Shown here: piece by piece, positions 42,321-53,971 of the stretch
How the letters are laid out: every line of letters begins with the position of its first letter
Numbering within the stretch: the stretch's first letter is position 1
Assembly (NCBI GenBank): GCA_030568195.1
Contig: JAJLTO010000018.1
Location: forward strand, 124,001 to 188,000
Reading direction: 5' to 3'
Source of the DNA: Dipodascopsis uninucleata var. uninucleata
Lineage: Eukaryota; Ascomycota; Lipomycetes; Lipomycetales; Lipomycetaceae
DNA length: 64,000 nucleotides
Made by a program: the position numbers and the translations under genes
The notes under the pieces: generated by a model
What the model was told of the DNA's origin: nothing
The model's input: only the letters and a program-made list of their open reading frames with translations
Databases searched by the model: none

Positions 42321-43214
42321 ATATGATGATTTATGGCGCTATTTGTTTTGGGATTGGGATCTGTTCCAGTAAGACTAGCTAGCGCATCATTATAGACTCG
42401 TGCTTTGAAATTTATTGTATAGATATTGCGAGTTATTTGTGTGGCCTTTCGTAACGGTAAGGATGAGACCGTGCGTATATCGCGCTGATATTAAGGAATT
42501 GTGGACCATGTTGTAAATAATTAGTTTCTAAGATAATATTGTTACTGTATTGCTTCTAACGAAAATTCCATAAGGTAGAAGATTATAGTATCTGTCTGAC
42601 ACGAGACTGAACTATAAATGGCATCAATCCTGAAAGTAAATAACTAGTCCCTGAAAAGGTCCTACAGATTATCATTGCCATGCTTCCCCGCAGCAACCAT
42701 AAGAATCTTAATGATAAATCTTAGTACCACGCTGTTAGATTATAACTTTATAATATATGGTACCTTTGACAACTATCTTCCTGAACGTAAATAAATATTG
42801 TCAACCCAAACCTCATAACAAGAAAAAGCGCTTTCTAATTGCATGCCAGCTTCTAGACAGATACTCGACAAAGCAATTCAACTACTAATTTGTTTGCTAT
42901 AACGAGTAGATCATGAGATAAAAGAAAACGCTTGGACTCACACTTTTCGTTTTAAAGCTCCATTAACAGGAAGTGCATCATCTAATATCTAAATGAGTTA
43001 TTAGTTTAGTCCACTCTGAATATATCGTAAGAATTCAAAGAAGCTCTAAACGATATCGAACACAGGTTGCAGATGGCGTCGAGGTCCGCTATTGAGAACC
43101 GAATCAATATACATAGTACTTTATCCTGAACTAGCAAGTCAATCAGTTGCTTTGCTGGCCATTTGGCGATTGTGCAGTTATAACGATACGTAGAGAAAGT
43201 TTTAGTGGCGACAA
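42321..43214. other. Intergenic, promoter of the Zn2Cys6 gene
   Basis: 894-bp AT-rich spacer, no ORF of note. An imperfect palindrome pair of the CGG type (the usual Zn2Cys6 target) was not evident by eye. Confidence 0.45.
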
Positions 43215-45716
43215 ATGCAGGCGTGCGATAGATGTCATACCCGTAAAATAAAATGCGATCGTCGACTGCCAGCATGCGGGCCATGCCTGAAAGCCGGGAA
43301 GACGTGTCAGCATACAGACAGGGTGAAGCAAAGGACGTATCCTCGAGGGTATATAGAACGTCTAGAGGATAAAATCAAGGCGCTTGAACTTTTAAACGGC
43401 TCACTTCAGAAACAATTATTACAGAATCAGCCTACTGAAGCAGATACAGCTTCTGGCTGTACTGCTAAGACAAAGCAGTCAATGGAGTACTGGTCTGACG
43501 ATAGAAATAATCAAAATACTTCTCATAATTGCCAATCTGAACATGAGGACGACAGAAGTGACCGAAAAAAACAGACTTTTGAGGATGAAATAGACGAAGT
43601 TACTTCTGTGGCAAGTTACCTCTCTTTAACAGCAGCTGGAGATACGCGGTATCTAGGTTCAAGCTCAGGAGTACTATTTGCGCAGATTGTTAGTTCGATG
43701 ATAATATCGTCAGCTAGGCGTCGTGGCCGTAGTCATACAGATCATATACTAGCTCCCCAGTTCGCTCCATTAGGATCAAGTACGGAAGATGAAGATGAGG
43801 ACGCCGACGGCAAATTAATGGATATCACGAATGATATCACCAATACTGATAGTGATGTCGGGAAATGTATTACTCCAGAACTTCCTCGTCGCTCTGTTGT
43901 CCAGCATCTTTTAAAAATATATTTCACGCACATACACATTTCTTTCCCTTTTCTCTCTGAACATGAAACTTTGGAAGCTATCGATAGAATCTATAACGAT
44001 ACCGGATATTATCGCAAAAACGTTTTTTGGTCTTTTGTTTTTGATATGATTTTGGCTATAGCTACGTCTACGGTCCAAAAATATGAATGGAATCTAGTTG
44101 CATCACCAGAGTCATACAGTCAGAGAGCAACTCAAAAGCTCAATCGAGTGCTTTGTCTAAAGGGCACTAAGCCTCTTATTGCTGTACTACTTCTGTCCGT
44201 TTATTCACTGATGCATGATACGTCAGCTAGTGTATGGCATCTTGTTGGCATTGCTGTTCGTTTATGTATGGAACTGGGATTGCATCGCGACTCTGGTCGC
44301 GAACAAGTAAGTTTCTTTGAAACTGAAATGCGAAGACGCTGCTTTTGGTGTGTTTTTGCGCTCGATCGAATGGTCAGTGTCACTTTAGGCCGTCCACTAG
44401 GAATAAACGACAACGATATTGATGTTTCGTTACCTACATCGCATACAGATGAATGCTTATGGTCTCGTAAGGAGATGCATAAAGGCGATATATTCGTCTG
44501 CACTTGTCCATCGTTGTCACCTTTTGTGCATATTCTTGGTATGCGCGATTTATCTGGAAAAATACTCTGTGGATTATATTCCAACTGTCCAGAAAAGGTT
44601 TTATCTTCTCACGAAGAACTTAGGAAGCGGTTAGACAGATTGCTAGAGAGTTGGAACGAAAACATCTCAATGCTAAATCTTTTAAAACCAATATCAAGTA
44701 CAGATATACATGACAATCCTGGTCCACCAGTCTCTTGTTTCGCTGACGAAAGCTGGTATCATTTGATATATTTTAATAATAAACTACTACTTCATCGTCC
44801 ATCGTTGGTGTTTAAGCATGCGAGTGACGAAACTATTTTCACAATTCTGGAGGCATCTCGGGGTTCTTTGAATATTTATTCGTCTCTACATCGCTCTCGA
44901 AGATTGAACTATTCTTGGTTAACTTTACATGCCGTATTCATGGCAGGTCTTTCCTACCTATACAGTATTGCAAAGTTGATGTATAACCCCAAAAATATGA
45001 AAAAGCTTCCTAGGAATCTTACCATCATAGATGAAACTAGATCATGTTCAAATGTCCTCACAGCAATTTGTGAGAGATGGAATTCTTCAAGAGATTGCCA
45101 GATTATCTTCGACAGACTCTCAGGACTTATCTTGGCGGAGGTTCTAGAGCGACAGGCAGCATATCAGCGTCAGTTCGGATCTAGCTCTTTTGAAGCAGCA
45201 TCGTCACCACCGTTTGATGGATTTTCTATGTCTGGAGACAATCTAGGGTCGTCAACCATATCTGACTTTAGCAAAGATACAGCCGCTGATTCAACTTCAG
45301 ATGTGCGCAGTCAAGAGCTACGCGACTGTCTGGGAGATCTACAGACTATATTTTCCAATGACTCGTTCTTCTCAGGATCTGGGGTTGTGATGTCAATGAA
45401 CAATGACTGGCTTGGTTTACAGTCGAACTATACTTCCAATAAATTCTCTCCGGAATGTAGTTCGCAGACATTAAATAATGTTGATACAGCAGTTATACAA
45501 CAGTCACACTCATTAGACTCATCTAATAGTCCCACTACGACCGCTTCGTCTGCGTCTATAAGAGCTGATAGTCGTGATGCGCAGAATTTGCCTTTTACTA
45601 TGCAGAATGCTGCAACTTCTTTCAACTACGATCCGCAGATGCTCAATACTGACATTGATGGTATTTTCAGTTCAGCGTTTGTAGGTGATTGGAAGTTCGA
45701 TATACTTGAAAAGTAA
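43215..45716 (+). CDS. Zn2Cys6 binuclear cluster transcription factor
   Basis: One exon, 833 aa. The DNA-binding cluster lies at the very N-terminus: Cys4, Cys7, Cys14, Cys21, Cys24, Cys31 with the basic HTRKIKCDRRLPAC loop, then a linker and coiled coil (GYIERLEDKIKALELLNGSL, about 45-66) for dimerisation. RYLGSSSGVLFAQIV near 140 and the fungal-specific regulatory domain (middle homology region) at about 230-480 follow: HLLKIYFTHIHISFPFL, SVWHLVGIAVRLCMELGLHRD and RRRCFWCVFALDRMVSVTLGRP. The C-terminal 180 residues are Ser/Thr/Asn-rich, a likely activation region. The target pathway is unknown; the upstream MFS transporter gene is the first candidate. Confidence 0.93.
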   Translation: MQACDRCHTRKIKCDRRLPACGPCLKAGKTCQHTDRVKQRTYPRGYIERLEDKIKALELLNGSLQKQLLQNQPTEADTASGCTAKTKQSMEYWSDDRNNQNTSHNCQSEHEDDRSDRKKQTFEDEIDEVTSVASYLSLTAAGDTRYLGSSSGVLFAQIVSSMIISSARRRGRSHTDHILAPQFAPLGSSTEDEDEDADGKLMDITNDITNTDSDVGKCITPELPRRSVVQHLLKIYFTHIHISFPFLSEHETLEAIDRIYNDTGYYRKNVFWSFVFDMILAIATSTVQKYEWNLVASPESYSQRATQKLNRVLCLKGTKPLIAVLLLSVYSLMHDTSASVWHLVGIAVRLCMELGLHRDSGREQVSFFETEMRRRCFWCVFALDRMVSVTLGRPLGINDNDIDVSLPTSHTDECLWSRKEMHKGDIFVCTCPSLSPFVHILGMRDLSGKILCGLYSNCPEKVLSSHEELRKRLDRLLESWNENISMLNLLKPISSTDIHDNPGPPVSCFADESWYHLIYFNNKLLLHRPSLVFKHASDETIFTILEASRGSLNIYSSLHRSRRLNYSWLTLHAVFMAGLSYLYSIAKLMYNPKNMKKLPRNLTIIDETRSCSNVLTAICERWNSSRDCQIIFDRLSGLILAEVLERQAAYQRQFGSSSFEAASSPPFDGFSMSGDNLGSSTISDFSKDTAADSTSDVRSQELRDCLGDLQTIFSNDSFFSGSGVVMSMNNDWLGLQSNYTSNKFSPECSSQTLNNVDTAVIQQSHSLDSSNSPTTTASSASIRADSRDAQNLPFTMQNAATSFNYDPQMLNTDIDGIFSSAFVGDWKFDILEK

Positions 45717-46973
45717 TCAGCTTTCTGTAACTAAAAATGGCAAGATAGGTCATACACGAAAGTCTCGTGATGTAATAAATTTTTAAGGTCTCGATATATA
45801 GATATGTTCCCTATTTGAATACAAGTTCACACATATATACGCATTGTATGTGTCTGTATACAATAACTCGTATAAATTAAAAATATTTTGTCCAGGTTCG
45901 CTATTCTATAAAGAGCAGCAGCTGAAGCTTGTTGTCCTACTCCCAATGAACTGGATCAATTAGAGAATTTGCTATGCGTTATTATCAAGGCATTATTTAG
46001 ATATGGCGCACTCTGGTATTTCTTGAAGTAAATTACTCACTAGATTATATGGTATCTCTTTCTACTACATCGTCAATCTGATATCGCATAATAATTACCC
46101 GTACATATTAAAAGATTAACTTTGGGATCTCGCTGGTACTACGTAAACCTAATGGGCATCAGGCATATCACGTGACTGATAATACAACGTCGTGTAACAA
46201 CACTGTTATTTCTGATTAACGTATTATAAGTTTAGGGTATTTCCAAGTACTCTCTCGTCTAAGAAAGGAACTGCGGCGATTTTTAAGTCTTACGCCAGCG
46301 AAAAGCAGCCTTTTCAGAGTCTTTAATTATTAAATTACGCACTATTGGCTCGCAGGTGTTTAGATATCTCTTTCGGATTATCATATCTGTTATAAGAGCA
46401 TAAATACGCCGAGAGCAGATCTTATATAATAGAATATAGAACGAATTGATCTAAACTAGCTCTAAGCCATCTTTGACAGGTAGATCTCTAGTTTATAATA
46501 CGTATATATATATATCGCTGCTTGTGAAGACTGCATTGTCTGAAGATCTTTAAGTGAATTTTATGTGCACTCAATCCAGAGATATATTTGTTCTTAACTA
46601 TATCTATCAACAGTAGGTCCAAATACTTTTTAGTTTGGCATTACCTGGCTGATTACTGGAGTCGTGGAAGAGCAATCTACCGGGTCAACTCGAGACAGAC
46701 CCTTATAGTGGTTGGGGTCTTTTTTCTACCGTGTACACAGATAGACTGGCTCTCACTTCTTCTCAGCTGTCTTTAGTGGAGACTTTCTTTCTCTGAAGCT
46801 GATATCGAAGCTGAATCTGCTCTTCGTTTAGTCTATCTTCTAGATATTAGTAGAGTATATTAAAGAAATTCCTGAAGGTTAGCTTTAACGAGCCTAACAA
46901 GTCTTCGCTGATCAGTGGTGGAGACATTACATCTTTCGGATTAGTTTTAAAAGTAAAGATTTCGCACATAACA
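45717..46973. other. Intergenic, long promoter/5' UTR region of the stress kinase
   Basis: 1.26 kb with no convincing ORF. The last 700 bp include TA-repeat DNA (about 46501-46514) and CT-rich segments. A long upstream region is usual for stress-regulated kinases. No RNA gene seen. Confidence 0.5.
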
Positions 46974-48789
46974 ATGATGCCTGTCATTGAGGTAAGTAAT
47001 TTCGTCATTAGAACATTTTATGTAGAAGTTGCAGATTAGTATATAAGGATGGCTACGATAAGTAGCTTGATAATAGCATTGTGGGGCTCCGTGATATGCA
47101 GGTGCTAACTAAGCACAACAGAATATTAGAAATTTTATTCGACATGGAAAGCAAGCGCAAACTCCTCTAGAGGATGACATGTACAGTAATGGTGAAAGTG
47201 CATTTGGAAATAGTGCTACATCTCAGGTGCAGATCAGTGCAACCGAGTTGATCGACAGCAAAGACAATTACGATGCAATTGTTCGTATAGTTGCAGAAGA
47301 GAGCGAGGAGAAATCAAAATTGCCTCTCTATCCTGGACTAGAGCGATGGAGGTTATTGGAGAAGATGGGCGATGGTGCTTTTTCAAATGTCTACAAGGCT
47401 CAAAATCGAGATACAAAGGAACTGGCAGCTATCAAAGTTGTTCGTAAGTACGACATGAAGGCTGAAACGCGAGGTAGACACCGGTTGGCAGAAGAAGCCA
47501 AGAAGCAGCAGAAAACTGTGGAGAGATCTAGTATTTTAAAGGAAGTCTCTTTGCTAAGACAGATTAATCATCCAAATATTGTATCTTTGCTCGACTTCTT
47601 TGAAAGTGAAGATTACTATTACATTATTATGGAGCTTCTTCCAGGCGGTGAGCTTTTCCACCAAATTGTCCGTTTAACTTACTTCTCTGAAGATCTAGCA
47701 CGTCACGTAATTGTACAGGTCGCGGAAGCTCTCCGGTATTTGCATGAGGAATGTGGCATTGTTCATCGTGATATTAAGCCGGAGAATATCCTTTTCTATC
47801 CAATACCATACATTCCTTCAAAAGAGATTAAGTTTCGTCCAGGAGATGAAGACAAAGCTGACGAGGGCGAATTTATCCCTGGCGTTGGTGGTGGTGGTAT
47901 TGGTAAAATAAAAATTGCTGATTTTGGCTTGTCCAAAGTTGTTTGGGACTCAAAGACCATGACGCCTTGCGGAACTGTCGGATACACAGCTCCCGAGATC
48001 GTGAAAGATGAACGCTATTCAAAGTCTGTGGATATGTGGGCACTTGGCTGTGTTCTGTATACATTGCTTTGTGGTTTCCCTCCTTTCTACGATGAATCAA
48101 TACAATCGCTAACAGAGAAAGTGGCTAGGGGACAGTATACTTTTCTTAGTCCATGGTGGGACCCTATAAGTAAAGGTGCAAAGGATTTGGTTTCTCACTT
48201 GCTCACTGTCGATCCTGAGAGACGTTATACCATAGAACAATTTCTTGAGCATCCTTGGGTCACGCAATCTAATGCTCCTACGGTTCCAGCTCATGACGCT
48301 CCTCCCATGACGTCTTATTCTGTTGATCTGCCAAGTCCAATGATTATGGACATTCTTGATACTCCTTTGGCAACTACAAGAGGTAACCGATCTCCAGTTG
48401 CAAATACACTTAAGGAAGTTTTTGATGTTTCTTATGCTGTACACCGTATGGAAGAAGAGGGTGCTCGAAAACTAGGTGGTGCTCAGAATCTGGGTCTTCT
48501 AAATGAAGAGGATGAGGACGAGGATGACGATGAATTTTCACTCTCAGTAGGTGCTGAGAGAATGAAGCAGGTCGAGGCAGGCTTGCTCAGCGTTCACATG
48601 AGTAATAATCATGGCCAAGTTCCTCTAGGTCAAGCTACTAATCGTCAGACCGTTGGTAAACATATCAGCAAGGCCCCAATCAATAAGCGAAAAGGTGGGT
48701 TTGAGCTATCTCTTGATGGAGCTACTCTTTTGGAACGACGACGAGCGAAAGGGGCACATATCGCTAAATCTCCGATAGCTGTTTCTTAG
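46974..48789 (+). CDS. Stress-activated Ser/Thr kinase of the Rck2/Srk1 (CaMK-like) family
   Basis: Two exons: an 18-nt first exon (46974-46991, MMPVIE) and 47122-48789, giving 561 aa. The intron has GTAAGT, a GCTAAC branch and a CAG acceptor, and adds NIRNFIRHGKQ, similar to the N-terminus of fission-yeast Srk1. The kinase domain (about 75-370) is intact: GDGAFSNVYKA, AIKVVRK, YYIIMELLPGGELFHQIVRL, VHRDIKPEN, an insert with FIPGVGGGGIGKIKIADFGLSK, and CGTVGYTAPEIV. The insert and the flanking words (FSEDLARHVI, RYSKSVDMWALGCVLY, ARGQYTFLSPWWD) are specific to Rck2/Srk1. The basic C-terminus (ERRRAKGAHIAKSP) resembles a MAPK docking site, so regulation by a Hog1/Sty1-type MAPK is likely. These kinases slow translation elongation or the cell cycle under stress. 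Confidence 0.93.
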
Positions 48790-49124
48790 TTTAAGGAATT
48801 GCATTTGAAAATTTGCATCGGTTCATTTATCATATATCTATATATTTTTCATATTTTTTCTTAAGTTGCGTTATTTGATTTAAGATATACAAATTATGTT
48901 TATTTTCTTGGCTTTTAGTTTGTTTGATTCTTCTTGTATCTCTTACCAAACTGTTCGCACATCTAATACTTTTTGATGAAATGATTTACTCTTTATATTT
49001 AAATTTTCGTATTTATTTTGGACTCCGATTACTTTAGTACATTGATTTTTCGATTCGATTATTGAAGAGTATTGGCACATTAATTCGGAATAATGTAATC
49101 AGATGCTAATAAGTCGATCTGAAG
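48790..49124. other. Intergenic, convergent 3' ends
   Basis: 335-bp very AT-rich spacer between the kinase (+) and the tannase (-). Nothing else seen. Confidence 0.5.
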
Positions 49125-50736
49125 TTATCTACATTCAAAACTTTCATGTAAATTGATATCTCCGCTCCCTTTGTATGTAGGAATATTTGGCCACGCACAG
49201 TATGGACGTGTACGTTTAATACCGTTAGAGACTATGTTGTTGTGATATTGGGTTGCTATCAGTTTATCTGGTGCTCGACCCTTCTCAAACCATTCGACAA
49301 CAGCCTCTACAGGGTCAAAAACGTTTGGCCCATATCCTCCTCCACAATGCCGCACACCAGGCTGAAAAAATATTCTCATACTATCACTCAGCTCTTGATA
49401 TGACATAGAGATGATTTTACTTACCTTGTCAAAGTACTCTATAACGAAGTCTTGAGCGTTGTACTCATCAGACCAGCCTTGATGAATAAGCAGCTTACCC
49501 CCATTGAGAATAAACGTAGAAATGTCAGGGTTTATATTGTCAATTTGACGTCCAACTATCGAATCATAGTTTGGAACGTCACTATGAAAATCAAATGAGT
49601 CTATGCCGTTGTAGTCTAATCCCTTTCCCCATAAATTTTGCATCAAGACTTCTGTGAAAGCTCTGTCTAGAACACCTTCTTGTACAACAAGTGCACCTTC
49701 ACACCCTGGAAAAAAACGGTTGTACAATCTGTCTCCCGTTATTGAGTCCATAGCCCCCTGATATATCTTCCACATGGCCTCTGCTTGGTTAATGCTGATA
49801 CAGGGTAATACCCGAGCGGAACTGTTATGTTTGCCTGTACTCGTATCACATACAAGATCGTAAGGGTTGAAGTCACAAGCTTCGGGATCTGATATAAGGC
49901 CGTCCTCGATTCCATCATACGAGTCGCACTTGGATATTGCCGCCATTTCTATGCCCTCAAGCTCTTTAGTAGTAAGGTACGCGGAGCCTTTTGTGACGAT
50001 AGTATTATAAAGGAAACTAAGGGCTAAATGAGAATAGTGTGCTCCAGGAGCTCCAGCTACTATACCATTAAAATCGTGCGGGTAATTTTGAACGAGGGCG
50101 AACCCTTGTGCTCCACCAGTAGAGCATCCTCTATAATAGCTTGTTCGTGGAGCAAGATTATAGTATTTCTCTATGAGATACTTTGATGCTAGTGCAGTAA
50201 AGTGAATCGAATTTTTGATCCAATCCGCAGTCTGAACTGAGTTGTGTAGGAAGTCAACCTGCACGCCCGCGACAGCAGAGAAGTTAGAAGGTAAATAATG
50301 ACCGCTATCACATTGAGATGTTGCATATCCATGATTAACACCATATGCCAATACTCCTGGGGTCACAGAGCCCGCTAAACCACCATTGCCCATCGCCAAG
50401 TATCGTTCATTCCAAGATGTACGATCTACCAGCCAAAGTTCGAATGTAATGTTCTGTGATGGAAGGTTGGATATAGAGCCAAACAGTCGACAAAACGCGT
50501 TCTGATTAAGCTCCCTTTCTCCTAAAGGAAAATTTGCATGATCAAGTTCTGTCATATTATGAGTCATAGCAGGATAGTACTCCGTTGAATGTACGGTCAA
50601 GTTGTGCATAAGAACGACATTCTTCACAAAATCTAAACAGTAAGATCTCTCGGTCCCCGCGATCGCCGTATCAACGTCAAAAACATAGAACGTAAAAAAT
50701 AATTGGAAGACTATCAATATGAGTACTATTTGAGGT
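49125..50736 (-). CDS. Secreted tannase/feruloyl esterase family enzyme (start exon not found)
   Basis: The coding frame is complete for the catalytic domain, about 530 aa. The CS-D-HC triad of the family is visible: RGCSTGGAQG (Cys-Ser), HQGWSDEYNA (Asp) and PGVRHCGGGYG (His-Cys). FELWLVDRTSWNERYLAMGNGGLAG and the Ca-site-like DSYDGIEDGLISDPEACDFNP also match. The N-terminus is hydrophobic (LILIVFQLFFTFYVF), like a secretion signal, but has no ATG: the frame continues upstream to a stop near 50749 without a Met. A TATATAG acceptor at 50737 suggests a small first exon further upstream that I could not place; 50736 is the inferred exon limit. Such enzymes cut gallate or hydroxycinnamate esters of plant material outside the cell. 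Several N-glycosylation sites (NLT, NMT, NIT) fit secretion. Confidence 0.85.
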
Positions 50737-53700
50737 CTATATAAAACTTCTTAGTTCAGCCAACTGAGCATCTTTCGTTTGCCTGCCTAAAATCAAGAAT
50801 AAATCCCAACTTGTCATTCTTTGGCTGTGGTCCGAATACAGGATTGGAATTTCAAATTTGAGATTTACTTACAGATAAAGAATCAACCGGAGTATTTTAT
50901 AATTTCTAGGAGACAGTACTTCCAGTTCTGCGTGTAAATTAAAATACACTCTTTCCTGTTCATTATTTACATCCACTTCTCCCGGGATCAGATCACAGTA
51001 AGTCGTCTCCAGGGACATCCCGCATTTCACTTTAGAAAATACTAGGAAACTTTTCTCCTACCAAAAATCTTTCTTCTAGTTCTTCCTTTATTAGATCTGA
51101 TAGTCCAGTTTGGATAATCTAAGCAATATTATTGATAATTCAAAGCTTCTGAAAAGTAAGCCAGCATGAAGCAATCTTCTTGTTCTATCTCTCCGGTAAC
51201 TGTAAGATAAATAAACTCTAAATGTGGTAGGGAGTTTACATATTGTTTATCCTGCATAATTTCTGAGTTAATACTTGTTTAAGCTTACCTGGTATAAAAC
51301 CATCTACCATACATTTACATCTCAATATTATACTAATGCTATATATACGTTATACATTATATATAACTCCTCGGATAAGACTAATGATATCTATAGAGAG
51401 TATGCTTGTTTTGATACGAAGCGAAATGATTTGATTTCCGTTCTGCTTTCTCTTTCTAAAACATACTAAGCAGTTAAGAATTATTAGTTTACTAATGGTT
51501 AATTTTCTTGGTCGATTGACTTAAATAAAGAACGTTTCTAACGCGAATCTCCACTGAGAGCCAAGTCTTTTAATAATAAGGCCTAATTGAGCAGCTAGCT
51601 TCAAATTCATATCTAAGAAGCTACATAAAATCAAGAAAGTCCCTTTTTGTGGAGTTACTGAATACAATAGCATCTAATTTATATGCTAATCGAACTATAT
51701 AGGGTTATTGTTCACGCGACTTGAATATAGCACAGCTGAATGTGATCGTAAGGTCAAAAATATTTGAGCGTATACGAGTATCGCATTACCCGGCAATTGA
51801 TTCTAAGATTTTGCACCAGTAACTCTAGAATCTAAAAAAGATTGTCGAGATATGATGAGGATGTCCTCTACTTCTGTGGACTTTCGATCTGACTGATCTG
51901 ACGGCTGGCACCGTGTGTTCTGAACTCTGCACCTTTTACTACTAGATGGTATTTATATTGGCCGTGTAGTCTGCATTGTTTCCAACTACTTCACAAGCAA
52001 TTGTCTTTCTTTTATTGTAGCGCTTTGCGTTGTTTGTGTAACCATCACACAAAGTATGCCTGTACCATATTCAACGTTTGACTTTCAGCTCATTTGCAAT
52101 GTTCAATTAACTTAAGTAATTCTTGTTTCTTCTAAATATTACAACTTGAATATCCAACTTTTGACAGCTACCAAACAATAAATTTCCCTTCTCAAATTCA
52201 TATTCCGCTGTTTTCAGGTGCATAGACGGTTGTAAACTATTGAATCATTCCTGTTTCTGTACATAGTTTGCTAAGCAACGCATTCTTTCTCATTTGACTT
52301 ATTATCCAGGTTTATCTTGAGTATCTCTTCCTACTCTATATTCTTTCTCTTCTAGCTTTGACATCGATATGACGTTTGACTCTTCTTTGGTACATGATAA
52401 ACATTCCGTATAGCCAGCTGGTTTTTTCAAGTGTAGCTCAGCTATTCCATTTCTATCTACTTTGGGGCTAAAGCTACCAAGTATCTGTACTCTTTGGCGG
52501 TCTTTCACAAATATGCTTTATCTTTAATTCTAGTATTTAGTTATTCTATTATTATGGTATGCTAGCAAAGCAATTTAATATATAATTTCATAAATAACAA
52601 ATCATAAGCATACAATACGATTATTTTTATTTCCTAATTTGAAAGCTAGTATCATTTCAAACTGAAACTTCATATGACCACAGTAAATGGTATTGGCTAA
52701 CGTAATGCAAAAAATCTACTTGTCCATACGTTAGGAACATTTCCATATCCGATGCTACATGTACTTCTTCTCCCGCATCCATCTCCCGTTTTGATATACT
52801 GCTTTTGAACTTCATATCTGCTCGCCTGAGATGCACCTTAGACTCATTCGCAAGCGTCCCGGTTGATTACACTTGTAACACCGCATCAACTTCTTTTGAG
52901 TTGACTCTGATTTTGAATGCATTTTCTTATCTTTATTTTGCCGTTCTGATTTCCTCGCTTCTTTCCACTTGCCAGATCTTTCTTGTGATCATGCATGTTC
53001 TACGCTCAGCACATCCATCTCAAGTAGTCACAATGGTCAGGAAATTAGCGCGCATTGTCTTTATGCGATGTAGTAGCTTCCTATCGTCAGTCCTGTTACC
53101 AGCTGATAGTTTGCTCTCATCCGTTCTACGCAACAATAACCAATTTGTGGTAGATACACTAACAGAGTATTCACCACTGGTATTTAAAAACATTCAGATA
53201 TTTATTAAATAGATCAACTATGTTATGTCTCGTCATTTGCGACCCGCTGGCGTTGTAATAGACAAATGATCGCCAAAAATACTCCAACCATGACCGCGAG
53301 CCGCTTAGCTACATTGCTATATCCGTGAAAATTATTCTGAGTGCAAACAGCTTTCTGAACCTCTTTGAAAGATATGTTCGGTTAATATTTTAAGCACTGC
53401 AAGTGCTATGATTGCCGGAGCATATATATAAATGATTGTCAATCTTATAGGGTCGCTATGCATATATACGTGATTGTATGTCACATATACGTCACATAAA
53501 TGTAATTATTGAATAGTCCTTATGGCACATATCACTGGTATGTGTGAAATATATGTATTGCGGGGGGGAGTGGAAGCATGTGATATATAACGTCATGCTG
53601 CATTTATATTGAATGACCGGATTCGCCGCCCACTATAAAAGCCAACTCCCGAAATGAACTTCCTCGGCAATAGCTGATGTCTCGTGAAGTAAAAAATAGT

Positions 53701-53971
53701 GAACAGCAATCTTACAGCATCTGACAGATCCGTAATAACCTCATCGATCAACACTCTCTCACCTGATCTAAGTACCGATGAGAAAGAGGGACTCAAAAAC
53801 TGTAACAAAGCAAATCGTATTGCCCGCATTTCAAATAGCCATATACAACAGCATATATTTTTGATATATCAATCACCATTTCTCTCTCCGATTTTACTTT
53901 CAATCTGCTTTAAACATCTCGTTTCGAACTTACTTCTTTTTCTCTAAGATCTTATAATATCAAGTCCTCCT
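50737..53971. other. Long divergent intergenic region
   Basis: 3.2 kb between the tannase (-) and the b5-ACAD gene (+). All ORFs (51275-51469, 52302-52508, 52805-53212, 53593-53829) lack protein features; the 135-codon one at 52805 is hydrophobic and Ser/Leu-rich but T-rich DNA gives such translations by chance. It probably contains the missing first exon of the tannase at its left end and the ACAD promoter at its right end. No RNA gene or transposon seen. Confidence 0.5.
53480..53667 (+). promoter_or_regulatory. Promoter elements upstream of the b5-ACAD gene
   Basis: Two copies of gtcacata (53480-53487, 53491-53498) lie 11 bp apart, one helical turn, with a further cgtca near 53591. A TATA box (ctataaaag, core 53634-53640) follows, and cctcgg, the word bound by the fatty-acid regulators FarA/FarB in Aspergillus, is at 53662-53667. 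The TATA is 332-338 bp upstream of the ATG, so a long 5' UTR is implied. The match to Far sites is a single hexamer and may be chance. Confidence 0.35.

Noticed and set aside
52805-53212. 135-codon plus-strand ORF before the b5-ACAD gene
   Set aside because: Leu/Ser/Phe-rich translation of T-rich DNA, no domain, no good upstream context.
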